A stretch of 64,000 bases of DNA. It comes from Lucinisca nassula. Lineage: Eukaryota > Mollusca > Bivalvia > Lucinida > Lucinidae. The stretch lies in contig CAUZLF010000266.1 in NCBI GenBank assembly GCA_963580285.1, positions 1-64,000 on the forward strand, in the 5' to 3' direction. The position numbers were made by a program, and so were the translations under genes. Within the stretch, counting starts at the first letter, position 1. Each line of letters opens with the position of its first letter. Of this stretch, positions 43,988-54,456 are shown one piece after another. The notes under the pieces were generated by a model. It saw nothing but the letters and a program-made list of their open reading frames with translations, was not told the origin of the DNA and ran no database searches.

Positions 43988-44722
43988 TAGTTCGATCAGG
44001 TACCGCGGTTAACCAGTGGTTAAACAAAGTGTGATCCAACTCAGTCTGGTAGCATGGCGGGAAAGTGTGACGTCACTCTGGTCGATCCAGACTAAAGCGT
44101 GGGTTACTCTGGTAGATAAGTCACACCATACGTAACAAAGATGGCGGCGAAAGGTGCGAACACTTATGTCCGGGAATTGTCCGGGAAATGGGGGTAGTGG
44201 TGCGTTATCCCTAATATCTCCACTCCGGGTGGTCAGAAATTAATAAAATTAGTATCAAATAAAATTTTAAGATCCATTCTAAAATATTATAAAACAATAT
44301 ATTTCATTTTTAACAGATTAAGGGTCCATTTCTGAAGTTGATTTGTCCGAGAATTTCCCGGCAAAATTAACTTAAAAAACTGACTCCTAAATTGTTAAAA
44401 AAAAAATATTTTTTTTTTTATCTTTTAGAATGGAGCTTAAAATTTTATTTGATACTAATTTTATTAATTTTTGACCACCCGAAGTGGAGAAATTAGGGAT
44501 AACGCACCACAAACCCCCATTTCCCGGACAATTTCCGGACATTAGTGTGCACCCCATGTTTGTCAAGACTGCTTCTATTCAAGAAATAGAGGGTCTGTGT
44601 ACCAGTCAACCAAACATCTACCAGACGTGGTTCGATCACACCGGTGAAAAAAACATGGAAATCATGGGAAGAATGTGCACAATTTGACTTCCGCTACCAT
44701 GGTCTGGTAGATGATCGAACTC
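43988..44722. mobile_element. Large foldback/palindromic element
   Basis: Outer ends AGTTCGATCAGGTACC and the inverse of AGTTCGATCATCTACC. Nearly perfect inner inverted arms of about 120 bp (44166-44285 with 44416-44545) contain GTGGTGCGTTATCCCTAAT, TAAAATTAGTATCAAATAA and GTCCGGGAAAT, around a loop of about 130 bp. No coding capacity; the transcribed strand could form a long hairpin. Target duplication not resolved. Confidence 0.65.
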
Positions 44723-44980
44723 CCTCTTATTTGGCCCAAAGTGAACTGGTTAGTATCATTACCCCATTTACCCGCTGCAGAGATTTTTTTTACCCCCAAA
44801 ATTGGATCTGAACCCCCAAAATTGATGAGGTCCCATATATATTACTATGCATGTACATTGAGGGTACAAAAATGAATTAAAAGACCAAATGTATCCCCAT
44901 CTTCAAAATGCAGTGGGAACTCTGTGATTTCTGCCCTAAATGTTATTGATTTTGGGGCTGAAGTTTTTCTTGTTACTGAT

Positions 44981-45220
44981 TTAACCCTTTTTGTACCGGA
45001 AACCCCAAAACGGGTAATTGGCAAACAGTGCAGGCCCAGATCAGACGCCACAGAATGCGGCCCCACAGAATGCGGCGTCTGATCAGGGCCTACTCTCTTT
45101 GCAGAAAGTTCGGCCATTTTCCAAACAAATTTTGAAGAAAACACAACCTGGCACCCTAAATTTTAAAATGGACTCCTGCTATATATAAACAGGAAGATAC
45201 CTTGGTACAAAAAGGGTTAA
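44981..45220 (+). mobile_element. Complete TTAA MITE 22 bp upstream of SMC2 exon 2
   Basis: [TTAA]CCCTTTTTGTACCGG ... TTGGTACAAAAAGGG[TTAA], 240 bp, with the internal CGCCACAGAATGCGG / GCGGCGTCTGATC region locally duplicated. piggyBac-like. Its right end lies 22 bases before the exon 2 acceptor, so the branch point of intron 1 probably lies at the MITE border or inside it. Confidence 0.8.
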
Positions 45221-45242
45221 TAGACAAAATCATAAATTGTAG

Positions 45243-45392
45243 GTTAGAGCTACCAATCTACAAGAGCTGGTGTACAAAAATGGTCAAGCTGGTATCACAA
45301 AGGCCACAGTCAGTATAACATTTGATAACCTGGACAAGAAACAGAGTCCCCTGGGATACGAGCAGTATGATGAAATCACCATAACAAGACAG
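45243..45392 (+). CDS. SMC2: SMC2 exon 2 (residues 57-106)
   Basis: Encodes [20 protein letters not shown] followed by a segment ending [20 protein letters not shown], part of the N-terminal ATPase head. The acceptor is AATTGTAG (45235-45242), with an unusually weak polypyrimidine tract; the donor is GTACTG at 45393. 150 nt, phase 0 on both sides, so skipping would keep the frame. It follows a 31-kb intron. Confidence 0.96.
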
Positions 45393-45443
45393 GTACTGGT
45401 AAACTTAGACTCGTAGCACCAGATAGGAGGGCGTATCCTCATA

Positions 45444-45580
45444 CAGTGAAATTCCGCTATTAAGACCACCTAAAATTGAGACTAATTATACTGTCTTCGT
45501 GATTTCTGCATACCATGACCTCTGGTCAATGACCATCTTTGGGACTGTTCAAAAGTGGTCTTAATATAGGAATTTTACAG
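45444..45580. mobile_element. MITE with TA-flanked CAGTRAAATTCCGCTATT ends
   Basis: Left TA then CAGTGAAATTCCGCTATTAA; right end GTCTTAATATAGGAATTTTA, its inverse. A second, better copy is at 48252-48457. TA flanks suggest a Tc1/mariner-type target. About 137 bp. Confidence 0.65.
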
Positions 45581-45594
45581 TATTATTTTTGCAT

Positions 45595-45690
45595 GAAAAC
45601 ATGTTGTGGGTACTCATTAGAAGCACCTCAGCGAAGCACTTCTGACGAATACCCACAACACATGCTTTCATGCAGAAATACAAAAAATGT
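45595..45690. repeat. Palindromic hairpin repeat, copy 1
   Basis: GTTGTGGGTACTCATTAGAAG ... CTTCTGACGAATACCCACAAC around AGCACCTCAGCGAAG, a near-perfect hairpin. Same family as 46545-46735, 50165-50235, 50385-50460, 58915-58985 and 63910-63990. Confidence 0.7.
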
Positions 45691-45884
45691 CTGTACTTTT
45701 CCGATGAACAAAAGTGCCTTTTGTGGAGCTATGTTCTATTTATAAATATGTGTCTTCTTTGACCCTTTCAACCCTCAAGCCAGTAACAATACGCCTATGC
45801 AAACAGTGTAGGTCCAGATGGTTCAACTCCCAATACATGTATGATATCCATAATGAGCCATGACCATCACCGTTTGCCATCCTG

Positions 45885-46195
45885 TCGAGTCCCCCGCCCA
45901 TAGGGGCTTGAAGAAATATATGGGCTGCATGATGCTTCCACGCAGAGCTGAATCCAGCCCACACACTAGTACTGGTAAACCGCTTAGAGGATCTAAGCCT
46001 GTCCAGGAACCGCGGTGCGAGGCGGACTGTCCATGCTAATAAACCCTATTGGTTTCATTGGGCGACAGGGCTTGAGATGTCATTTCATCTCAATGTCGGG
46101 TAAAAGTCCCACAAAATTGGAAGCAACGTCTCCAAAATGACCTTTACAGTGTTGACCGGGATGTTAAACCTCAAATCAAACAAAACTTGCCATCC
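45885..46195 (-). repeat. Longest copy of the GGTTTAACGTCCC dispersed repeat
   Basis: Contains, in order on the minus strand, the GAGGTTTAACATCCC end (46178), GAGACGTTGCTTCCAATTTT, CAAGCCCTGTCGCCCAATG, TAATAAACC-like and TACTGGTAAACCGC segments, and the GCATCATGCAGCCCATATAT segment. About 300 bp, which links the partial copies at 5386, 5622 and 7405. Confidence 0.65.
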
Positions 46196-46544
46196 TGTCA
46201 ATGATTTTAACTTAAGGGGAATGGGAACACCTTCAGGGGAGGCAACTCCTGCAAAAGTGTCTCCCATGTCAATAAGGGTCAACTCTTAATAAAGGACAGA
46301 ATTTGCTCCTGAGGAGCAAATTCTTTCCTTTAAGAGTAGACCGCTTTTTCAGTTGGTCTGAGCCTATAGAATAGGGAACGGCCAAAAGCTGTCTCCCTTT
46401 GAAAAATGGTGAAAAAAATGTGCTAGGTGTTCCCATTCCCCTTAACTCCCATTTTACAAGAATGGAGTGTCCAGATTCAAAGATGGAAGAGTCCACTCCA
46501 GAAAATCCATGAATGAAATGGTTAAGCACATAGCAACAAAAAGG

Positions 46545-46985
46545 TTAAGTATTTTATGATAATTGAAGGATAGTTTTTGTCAATTCTCCATAAAAACCTA
46601 TGTTGTGGGTATTCAATACTATTCATTAAAACCGCCTCGGCAAGGCAGTTCTAACGAGTACCCACAAAATAGGTTTTTATGGAGAAATAATGAAAACTAT
46701 CCTTCAATTATTACAAAATATTTACTTTGAAGGATAGTTTTTGTCAGTACACCATGAAAACCTATGTTCACTCCAGAATAACCAAGGATGAAAGGTTAAA
46801 GCACATAGCACAGATAAGGTAAGTATTTTATGATAATTGAAGGATCGGTTTGTATGGAGAAATAAGGAAAACTATCAATTATCACAAAATATTTACCTTG
46901 AAGGATAGTTTTTGTCAGTTTTTACGTATGGAGAAATAAGGAAAACTATCCATCGATTATCACAAAATACTCACCTTACCTGTTT
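46545..46985. repeat. Extended palindromic hairpin repeat with repeated arms
   Basis: Left arm 46545-46612 and right arm 46655-46728 are inverted (ATTGAAGGATAGTTTTTGTC, CCATAAAAACCTATG, TTGTGGGTATTC). The loop ACCGCCTCGGCAAGGCAGTT is itself palindromic. Degenerate extra arm copies continue to 46985. Confidence 0.7.
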
Positions 46986-47407
46986 CTATGAAGCAGTGTT
47001 CAAAAATGCCTCATTTGTTTCCACTTTTCTGCATGAAAAAAAATCTCTTTTTTCTCTGAGTTGATGCCTTTATGCTTAACTACGAAATAATGATATTTCT
47101 TAGAGAAATAAAATGTGTTTTCAGTGAAAATACGAGTAAATTCGATTTATCATGTATTCTGTGTTTATTCGATGTCAATTTACTCCTCCGCCAGAAGGCT
47201 ATAACCACTCCTTTGTGTAAGATCCTCAGACAAACAACAGTATTTATGAATGAAAATTGCAGTTTTTCAGCCAAAAAGTCCACTGGTATTACTGTTAATC
47301 AAAGCCACAACATAAATGTTACCTGATATTAGCTATTTTGGTTGGTCTGATTTAGGTGTCATTTTCTTGTCACATGATGTCACAAAGGACTCAATTAGCC
47401 AAAAGTA
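46986..47407. other. Intron 2 sequence without recognised feature
   Basis: The overlapping ORFs on both strands (about 47070-47330) have no recognisable family and no splice context consistent with SMC2. Confidence 0.4.
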
Positions 47408-47415
47408 GATATAAT

Positions 47416-47811
47416 TAGGGCTGGCTAATCGGAGCTGAAAAGATAATCGATTATCAGTCATGTCATTGCGATCAATAATCGAATAGTAATCGCTTATGTT
47501 TTTGTCATGATTTTACATGTACCTGTCTGACTTTCTGTCTGAGCAGGACTCTTACCATATGTTGCACTTTACCATATGTATATTTGAACAGACAGGCCTG
47601 AGCAAACAGTGTAGACCCAGATGAGACGACGCCGCATAATGCGGCGTCTCATCAGGGTCTGCACTGTTTGCCACACATCAAGCTATTTAAGGCATGACTT
47701 TGGGTAGTAAATTGTACCTATCAAGTAACCGATTAAAAGCAAAACAGAAATGATAATCTTTTTTTTTGTGGAATTTATCGATCGATTATACGATTAATCG
47801 TGTCAGCCTTA
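47416..47811 (+). mobile_element. Complete hAT-type MITE, TSD GATATAAT
   Basis: A perfect 8-bp duplication GATATAAT (47408-47415 and 47812-47819) flanks ends TAGGGCTGGCTAATCG and the inverse of TAAGGCTGACACGATTAATCG. The interior has GATAATCGATTATC-type sequences and a CATATGTTGCACTTTACCATATG palindrome, plus GACGCCGCATAATGCGGCGTC. 396 bp, no coding capacity. Related copies: 37385-37676, 58300-58658 and a fragment at 59122-59205. Confidence 0.85.
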
Positions 47812-48251
47812 GATATAATGTATAGCAGAAATTATGTCATTCACATTCAAATGTCATTACCACATTGATGACATCACATTAAGGGCTAGCGTCAATTAAT
47901 ACATGACATGCTAGGCAAGTTTAGTTACTGCAAACATTTTTGTTAGCACGTTTCAAAGTGAACCATTCATTAAAATTATATTCCAAGCTATTTTCTAGAT
48001 GCTAACTGAGTTTTCGGCCAATATCGTACCCAGTAAACAAGCTGAACGCCTCTGAATTGATGTGAAATTGCCACGAGGAAGGTTTGCTGTCGTCGTGATG
48101 GCTGACAGTTAGAACTGAAAGATATAATCACAGTTTAAAGCTTAAAAAATACAGAAAATGTGATATTTTTCAGGGTAGGATAAATTTTTTATTTCAGTAA
48201 TGACCACAAAAAGTTGTATTTTTACTCGTGGTTTTGCCACTCATGAAAATA

Positions 48252-48457
48252 CAGTAAAATTCCGCTATTAAGACCACCAAAAATTGAGACTAATTGTGTT
48301 TTAAAAATATTATTTAGAAAGTTTCAGTTATTCTTTCCTTTTGTTTTCTGCGTACAGTGTCACCTGGTCAGAGACCACCTTTGGGACTGTTCAAAAGTGG
48401 TCCTAAAGACCACTTTTGAACAGTCCCAAAGGTGGTCTTAATATAGGAATTTTACTG
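48252..48457. mobile_element. MITE with perfect hairpin centre, 78 bp upstream of exon 3
   Basis: TA + CAGTAAAATTCCGCTATTA ... TAATATAGGAATTTTACTG + TA, 206 bp. The centre holds an essentially perfect hairpin (GGGACTGTTCAAAAGTGGTC and its inverse, 48383-48427). TA flanks suggest Tc1/mariner-type mobilisation. Confidence 0.75.
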
Positions 48458-48535
48458 TACTTTTGGTGTTCATTTGGTGAAATAAAAATCTTCACTGAAA
48501 AAGGAAACTCCTATTTCTTATATTTGTTGTTGCAG

Positions 48536-48697
48536 GTAGTTGTCGGTGGAAGAAATAAATACCTGATCAATGGAAGTAATGCCAACAACACTAGAGTACA
48601 GGATCTGTTCCGGTCGGTTCAGTTGAATGTGAACAACCCTCATTTCCTCATTATGCAGGGGCGAATCACTAAAGTGCTAAATATGAAGCCTCCTGAG
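48536..48697 (+). CDS. SMC2: SMC2 exon 3 (residues 107-160), Q-loop
   Basis: Encodes [20 protein letters not shown], then [20 protein letters not shown] and [14 protein letters not shown]. The glutamine of LIMQGR (residue 147) is the Q-loop residue that contacts Mg-ATP in SMC heads. Acceptor TTGTTGTTGCAG, donor GTAGGT at 48698. 162 nt, phase 0. The upstream open frame to 48416 is intron. Confidence 0.97.
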
Positions 48698-48819
48698 GTA
48701 GGTATTATGAAATTCTTCCTCAAACAAAGAAACAGTTAAAGGTCGGTATTTGATGAAAGCAACAAGTAAAGGGTCTGGCAAGACTTTCGTGATGCACAAG
48801 CTTATCTGAGTAATTAATT

Positions 48820-49794
48820 CCCCGCCGCGGAGTGGGTATCATAGGAATGACATTTGTCTGTCTGTCCGACTGCAACACTTTCTTTTCCGCTCAATATCTC
48901 ATGCACCCTTTTATAGATTTTAATTAAATAAAGGTCAAATATTCCCCTCAGTGAAGTGATGTGTTGAACCTATAATAAACCATATCTACTCAGGTATAGG
49001 ACACAGCTGAAGGTCACAAGTTTGAGCCTAGAATTTTTTGTCTATTCCATATCTCTTTGAACCCTGGAAGAATTTCCATTAAACTTTGATCAAGTGTTTG
49101 CCTAAGTGAAATCATGTGCATAACCCATAATTCAACCATGTTGATTCCAGGTGAAGGTCACAATTGAAGGTTGCAAGTTTGAGCCTTGATGAATTTCATG
49201 TTAGCTCTATATCTCTTTACCCCTGGAAAGATTTTCATTAACTTTGGTAAAATATTCGCCTCATTGTGCTGATGAGCAGAACTCGTAACTACACCTTGGA
49301 GACTCAAGGTCAAGGTCACAGTTGAAGGTCATGAGTTTGAAACTAAGTTTTTGTCATTCCATGTCTCCTTTACCCCTGGAACTTTGATCAATTGTTGGCC
49401 TAAGTGCCATGATGTGTAGAACCCATAACTTAACCATGCCAACTCAAGGTGAAGGTCACAGTTGCAGTTGAATTATTTGTCCCTTCCATAATTCCTTTAC
49501 CCCTTGGAGCATTTTCATTAAACTTAGGTCAAATTTTTGCCTATGTGAGATGATTTGCAGAACCCATAACCTATTAACCTAACAATGCTGACTCAAGGTG
49601 AAGGTCACAGTTGAAGGGCACAAGTTTGGGCCTTGAATTTCCTGTAAAGATTTTCATTAAACTTTGGTCAAATATTTGCATCATTGCGCTGATATGCAGA
49701 ACCCATAACCACACTATGATGAATCAAGGTCAAGGTCTCAATTGAAGGTCAAGAAACTGCGGTGAGGGATACAGCTGTCCCTCACACTGCCTTG
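48820..49794 (+). mobile_element. Helitron-like satellite element H10 (975 bp)
   Basis: The 5' end CCCCGCCGCGGAGTGGG is followed by GTCTGTCTGTCCGAC. Core units of about 150 bp contain TTTTCATTAAACTTTGGTCA, AACCCATAAC and AAGGTGAAGGTCACAGTTGA. The 3' side has ACTGCGGTGAGGG, a perfect hairpin GTGAGGGATACAGCTGTCCCTCAC and GCCTTG before TT. The subterminal complementarity to the 5' end is weaker than in the other elements. Confidence 0.65.
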
Positions 49795-49894
49795 TTAGAT
49801 ACAGTGAAATTGGTCGAACACTGATCGCTCGTTTACCACAGATGTCTCGAACACCTTCATGAGTCCTAGGAAAAATTTACTATTACTGCGGTTA

Positions 49895-50133
49895 TTAACC
49901 CTTTTTGTACCAGAAACCAAAAAAGGGTAATTGGCAACAGTGCAGTCCCAGATCAGACCCTGCAGAATGCGGCGTCTGATCAAGGCCTACAGTGTTTGCC
50001 AAAAGTTCAGCCATTTTCCAAATGAGTTTTAAAGAAAATGCAACAAGACACCCCTAAATTTTGAAATGGACTTGTGCTATATATTTGTGCTCTATATAAG
50101 GTGGAAGATTCCATTTGGTACAAAAAGGTTTAA
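49895..50133 (+). mobile_element. TTAA MITE, complete
   Basis: [TTAA]CCCTTTTTGTACCAG ... TTTGGTACAAAAAGG[TTTAA], 239 bp, with the conserved centre around CAGAATGCGGCGTCTGATCA. Same family as 44981-45220 and 29886-30130. Confidence 0.75.
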
Positions 50134-50164
50134 TGTGTTTGGGATAATTTTCCTATTTTGTTAT

Positions 50165-50480
50165 AAAAAAGTATGTAGTGTGTACTCATTAGAATCGCCT
50201 CATCGAAGTGATTCTAATGAGTACACACTACCACCTTAATGTTAAAGAAAGTGTCTCCTGACCTGGTGCAATGAATAACCCTCCATTACGCAAACATGCC
50301 TTTACAAATACATTGCCACCTTTATCGCCAAAAAAATGAAAATTTTATGATGAAAAATTGTGATATTTTTCTTATTTCTGCTCAAAATATAGATTGTGGG
50401 CACTCGTTAGAACCACCTCAATGAGGCGGTTCTAATGACTACACACAATCTATAGTTTAGAGCAGAAATAAGAAAAATAA
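50165..50480. repeat. Two palindromic hairpin repeats
   Basis: Copy at about 50172-50232: GTAGTGTGTACTCATTAGAA / TTCTAATGAGTACACACTAC around a short loop. Copy at about 50387-50458: TAGATTGTGGGCACTCGTTAG / GGTTCTAATGACTACACAC around ACCACCTCAATGAGGCG. Flanking TTTCTTATTTCTGCTC and its inverse extend the second palindrome. Confidence 0.75.
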
Positions 50481-50642
50481 GGTATACCCCCGGAAACCCC
50501 AGGTTTACTATATAAAAGTGGGGTTCAAGGGGATCAAAATTATATATATAGGTTTCGTAATGAGTTGCTCAAACTACCCCAGTCTCAAACATATTTTTAT
50601 GGTCCCAAAGGTGTTCAAGCCATTGGAATTTGACTAGTTATT

Positions 50643-50850
50643 TAATAATAATAATCAACCTTATTTATAGAAGGTAACACATTTAGTACTAGTACTCATC
50701 TTCCATGTGGCCCTCTTTTCCTGGGTAGAAACCTGTACTTAGCAATGTGGATAAAGTTTCTTGCTCAAGGAAACAACATTTGGTGCGTGCGGGGATCAAA
50801 CCTGGTACCTCTCGATCTCAAATCCGATGCGTTACCACTGCGCGACAATG
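50643..50850 (-). mobile_element. tRNA-derived SINE (minus)
   Basis: On the minus strand it starts CATTGTCGCGCAGTGGTAACG (A-box-like), has GTTTGATCCCC (B-box-like) and a TTTCCTTGAGCAAGAAACTTT block, and ends in ATTATTATTATTAAATAA. The CCTTGRGCAAGAMAC block is shared with the SINE at 59214-59477, so the two use a common central domain with different heads and tails. Confidence 0.7.
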
Positions 50851-51009
50851 CTTTAGATTTAAAATTTATGATTAAAGATTAGAAACGCACTTAAAAATCA
50901 GAGGATCAAGCTTGACGATATCACTCTTTGACATAGCAACAGATAAGGTAAGTATTTTGTGATAATTGAAGGATAGTTTTTGTCAATTCTCCATAAAACC
51001 TATATTGTG

Positions 51010-52558
51010 CAGGGCTTTAGATAAGGCTGCGTACCGCGTAAATTACAAAAATATTTGGGAGGATACTCCTTTTTTCAAATCTGGTGCGTATCAGGTACGA
51101 AAAACAAATAAGCATTACGCATTTAATATTTTTCGAGAGCGTATTTTGTTTTTTTCCGCCCGTTGTTTGCAAAGTCAGAAAACGACAGAGGATATCCAAA
51201 TGAATTGATTAGCGTCCCTTTGTTTCGGTCAATGATTAAACCGCACCGAATATTGTAGCGCAAGCCGATCGGTAAATCCGCCGGAAACTTGTCTTTGTTA
51301 GTGCGACTCCGAAAAACGGCGTACACCACTTCGATTACAATCGTTACAACGCGTTCTAAACCGACAGTAGCGGGAGTATTGGCAAAACATGAGACGAGCA
51401 GCCTACAAAAACAGGGGTAACAACATACGTCATAGCAGAGATGTCGTACCCATTTCAGAAGCGGCCATATTGGTGTAAATAGGGTAAATAAAATGCTTCA
51501 AACTTGATATGTACATTACCAGTCTTCAGAAAACATACTTCAGCTGGTAACGAACAATATTTGCATCCTACCAGTAGGCTAATTCCACCTAGAAACATTG
51601 AAACTGCTTGGATAGCTTCGCCACAAGATTTGATTCGGCGCTGTAAACAATGATAGTTCCGACATCATTGCCAAATCAGCTTGCGTCGAATCATCTAAAC
51701 AAAAGGCCACATTTCTGGGACAGTTTTCAGTATGATTGATTCTTTTATGACCTAATGCACCGACTGCGCCTACTTGTTGTGACAAATGCCTTTTGTGTAG
51801 CAAACGCCGGCAAAACGAAGAATGGTTATGACGTCACTGCTCTGACGTAGGTTGTTCCCCCTGAAAAAGGGCTGGAAATAATTCAGAGACAATCCTTAAG
51901 TTATGTGATCAAGAGCCTGTCTCTCTGCCGCACTTGTTGTAAAAAAAGTCCTGACATATTTTTGACCCAGTAACTGATTCTGATTGTACCATTGCCTGTA
52001 AGGAAACACGATAGGTCCCACGATCGAAGGTTGGATAAATATCCATGGACAATATATGATGAAATTGAGAATATGGTTTGGAAAAAGAATAAAAGTTTAG
52101 AGAATCTGAGTTTCGCTCCATATCTTTGACAATAAAGTGAAGCTCATATTCTAATTTCTTTTATTTCACCCCAAAACTCTTTAGCCACAATAATCAGTCA
52201 TTAAGGTCCTGCTATCCTCTAAGGGAACTGAACCCCAAAAGCTAGATTTCTCGGTCAACATACTGCTCAGAAGAGATTTCGATATGGCAATGTTTTTCGA
52301 TACAGCATTGTTTTGACTGACTTGAGGCCAGGCTTACTGCTTGTTTTCTAATAGACACAGATATTGAATAGGTGTATCTACAAGAAAACAAACAGAACAC
52401 CCGGCCACAAATCAGTCAATAAAAACATTATGTTGAGGCTGCAAAATAAAGCTTTTTTGGATTATTTGTCAGTACTCTTTAAAAAATTCTCGTTACTCCT
52501 TTTTTTCAAAAAAGACGAGTACTGTACTCTTTGGAAATTTTTTTTATCTAAAGCCCTG
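51010..52558. mobile_element. 1.55-kb non-autonomous DNA transposon, CAGGGCTTTAGATAA ends, in a palindromic repeat
   Basis: Terminal inverted repeats CAGGGCTTTAGATAA (15 bp, perfect). ATTGTG occurs on both sides (51004-51009 and 52560-52565), with one extra A on the right. The insertion splits a palindromic hairpin repeat whose halves are at 50940-51009 and 52559-52620. Near both ends are GAGTAC/GTAC-rich segments. No transposase-like ORF. hAT-like ends; duplication shorter than 8 bp, as in the elements at 32988 and 38564. Confidence 0.7.
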
Positions 52559-52620
52559 AATTGTGGGTATTTATTAGAACTCAATGAGAAATAAGGAAAA
52601 CTATCCCAGGATTGGAAAAT

Positions 52621-52931
52621 TCCACTCGTCTGCTTGCCATGATGATTAAAAATTTTGGAGGACAAGTTAAAATTTTGTCTAGTCCTTATGAAATTTACAA
52701 AACTCTTACATGCCCTTGGTCTTGCAGGACGGAGCAGATTTTGAAGAATTTTCCAGCCCTGTATCCTTCAATTGTCACAAAATACGCACCTCATCTGTTA
52801 CTATGTCCTTGTGCACAAATACTGCTGTCTGCTACCAGTTTCCAGCAGAGAAATACAGATCCAGTTTCACCCTACTCGCATCTTCTGATTCTGTATCTCT
52901 GAGCTCCGGCAGTTTCTGCAACGTTAGAAAG
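52621..52931. other. Intron 3 sequence without recognised feature
   Basis: The two overlapping plus-strand ORFs here run into the mariner and have no recognisable family. No splice-flanked SMC2-like segment. Confidence 0.4.
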
Positions 52932-52933
52932 TA

Positions 52934-54267
52934 CGAGGACTGTTCAAATATGAATGCAACTAAAAATGATTCCGTGATAGATTTCCATGAAAAATTTATT
53001 TTGTCCCCTCAAAAGTATTCCCCTTTAACAGATATACGAACTTTCAGTCTTCTGATCCAATCATTGAATGCATTTTGGTAGTCTTTTTCGAGGTATACTA
53101 TGAAGGCACTGGAATATTGCAGAACCGAGTTGTTTGCGCTGTACAAATTTTCGACCAGAAAGGTATTTTTCAGCCGCAGGAACAAAAAAAAAGTCACATG
53201 GGGCAAGGTCAGGGGAATACGGGGGGTGAGGGAGTTCAACAACCTTTTCCTGCTTCAGATAGTCTTGCACAATGAACGCCTTGTGCGATGCCCCATTGTC
53301 ATGTAGCAATCTGACATTGGCCAAACCAGTTGCGGGTCTTCGTTCTTTGAAATATTTCTTCAATTTTCGAAGATCTTTATTCTTGTAAAACTTCGCATTT
53401 ACAGATTTGCCTTTAGGCACAGCAACCTGAATAGCAGGGCCCTGATTTGAAAAGAATATGGCATACATTACCTTCTTGACGCTCATGGTCCGCTTTGCAA
53501 TGCATGGTCTTTTGCAATACTTTGTTGCCCATATTTTGTTCTGAATCGTTCGTTTTGGCTCAAAAAAGTGAACCCATGTGTCGTCACCTGTGATGACATT
53601 AGCGAAAGACCATGCATTGTAATTTGGAAACTTTTTAAGCAACTTCTTTGCGCACTGAATGCGTGTCTTTTTCTGCTCATCTGTCAACAGATGGGGAATC
53701 CATCTAGCACAGATCTTTCTCATTTTCAAATCCTGTTTCAGAATTGTATGAGCTGCTCCTAATGAGATGCCAACCATACTAGCTATTTGCCTAGTGGTGT
53801 ATCGTGCATCGGTAGCAACTATTTCTTTCACTCTAGCAACCAGCTTGGCAGATGTTGCTCTTTCCGGCCGACGATCATGTGGTGCATCTTCTGTTGAGCC
53901 TAGCCCACAGGTGAATTTCTTACACCAACGAAAAACTGTCGGAAAAGACATTTCATTATGCCCATAAACCAAACATATTTCATCAAAAATGTCTTTGCAC
54001 CGTATACCAAGAATACAATGATTCTTAATATAGGACCGTATTTCAACGGCGTACTCTGACCTTCTTCAAACCATGTTTTGTATTAGTATACAAGAGTAGA
54101 CAGTGTTTATCGAACGATATACATGGCTAAAGTGGACGGATTTTAACAATTTTGGTATCAATGTATAGGTAAAATGTTTTTCTACGCTGTGATATTTATT
54201 TCCAGGTGATTTTCGCATTAGTGCATGAGAAAACGTTCTACTTGCATTCATATTTGAACAGTCCTCG
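52934..54267 (-). mobile_element. Complete mariner-family transposon with TA duplication
   Basis: 1,334 bp. The left end CGAGGACTGTTCAAATATGA and the right end are perfect inverted repeats for about 26 bp. TA lies on both sides (52932-52933, 54268-54269). It carries one transposase gene on the minus strand. Structural completeness contrasts with frameshifts in the gene. It lies in SMC2 intron 3, antisense to the gene. Confidence 0.9.
53009..54066 (-). pseudogene. Mariner transposase (DD34D), frameshifted
   Basis: The N-terminal region reads SEYAVEIRSYIKNHCILGIR, followed by helix-turn-helix-like segments (TTRQIASMVGISLGAAHTIL). The linker motif RWIPHLLTDEQK is present. The catalytic triad is intact: D in VITGDDTWVHFFEP, D in RLLHDNGASHK, and the third D 34 residues on in PYSPDLAPCDFFF. 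Length about 350 residues, as usual for the family. Near the N terminus an ATG is followed at once by TGA (ATG GTT TGA). A one-base change in an A5 run (T5 on +, 53084-53088) moves the true C terminus (DYQNAFNDWIRRLKVRISVK) out of frame. Probably inactive, recently lost. Confidence 0.88.
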
Positions 54268-54456
54268 TAATAAATAGATTATCACTACTTTAACTTAATC
54301 TGACACACAGTATCACATCATGTAGATGTTACCAGATCTTGGGCATCAGTGTCCACTCGGTGCATCTCGTGTGATATGTTAATCTGGACACATGCACTCG
54401 ACATCTTGCATTGGCATCGTGTGACAGGTCAAATTACTGTAGTAATAATGTAAATA

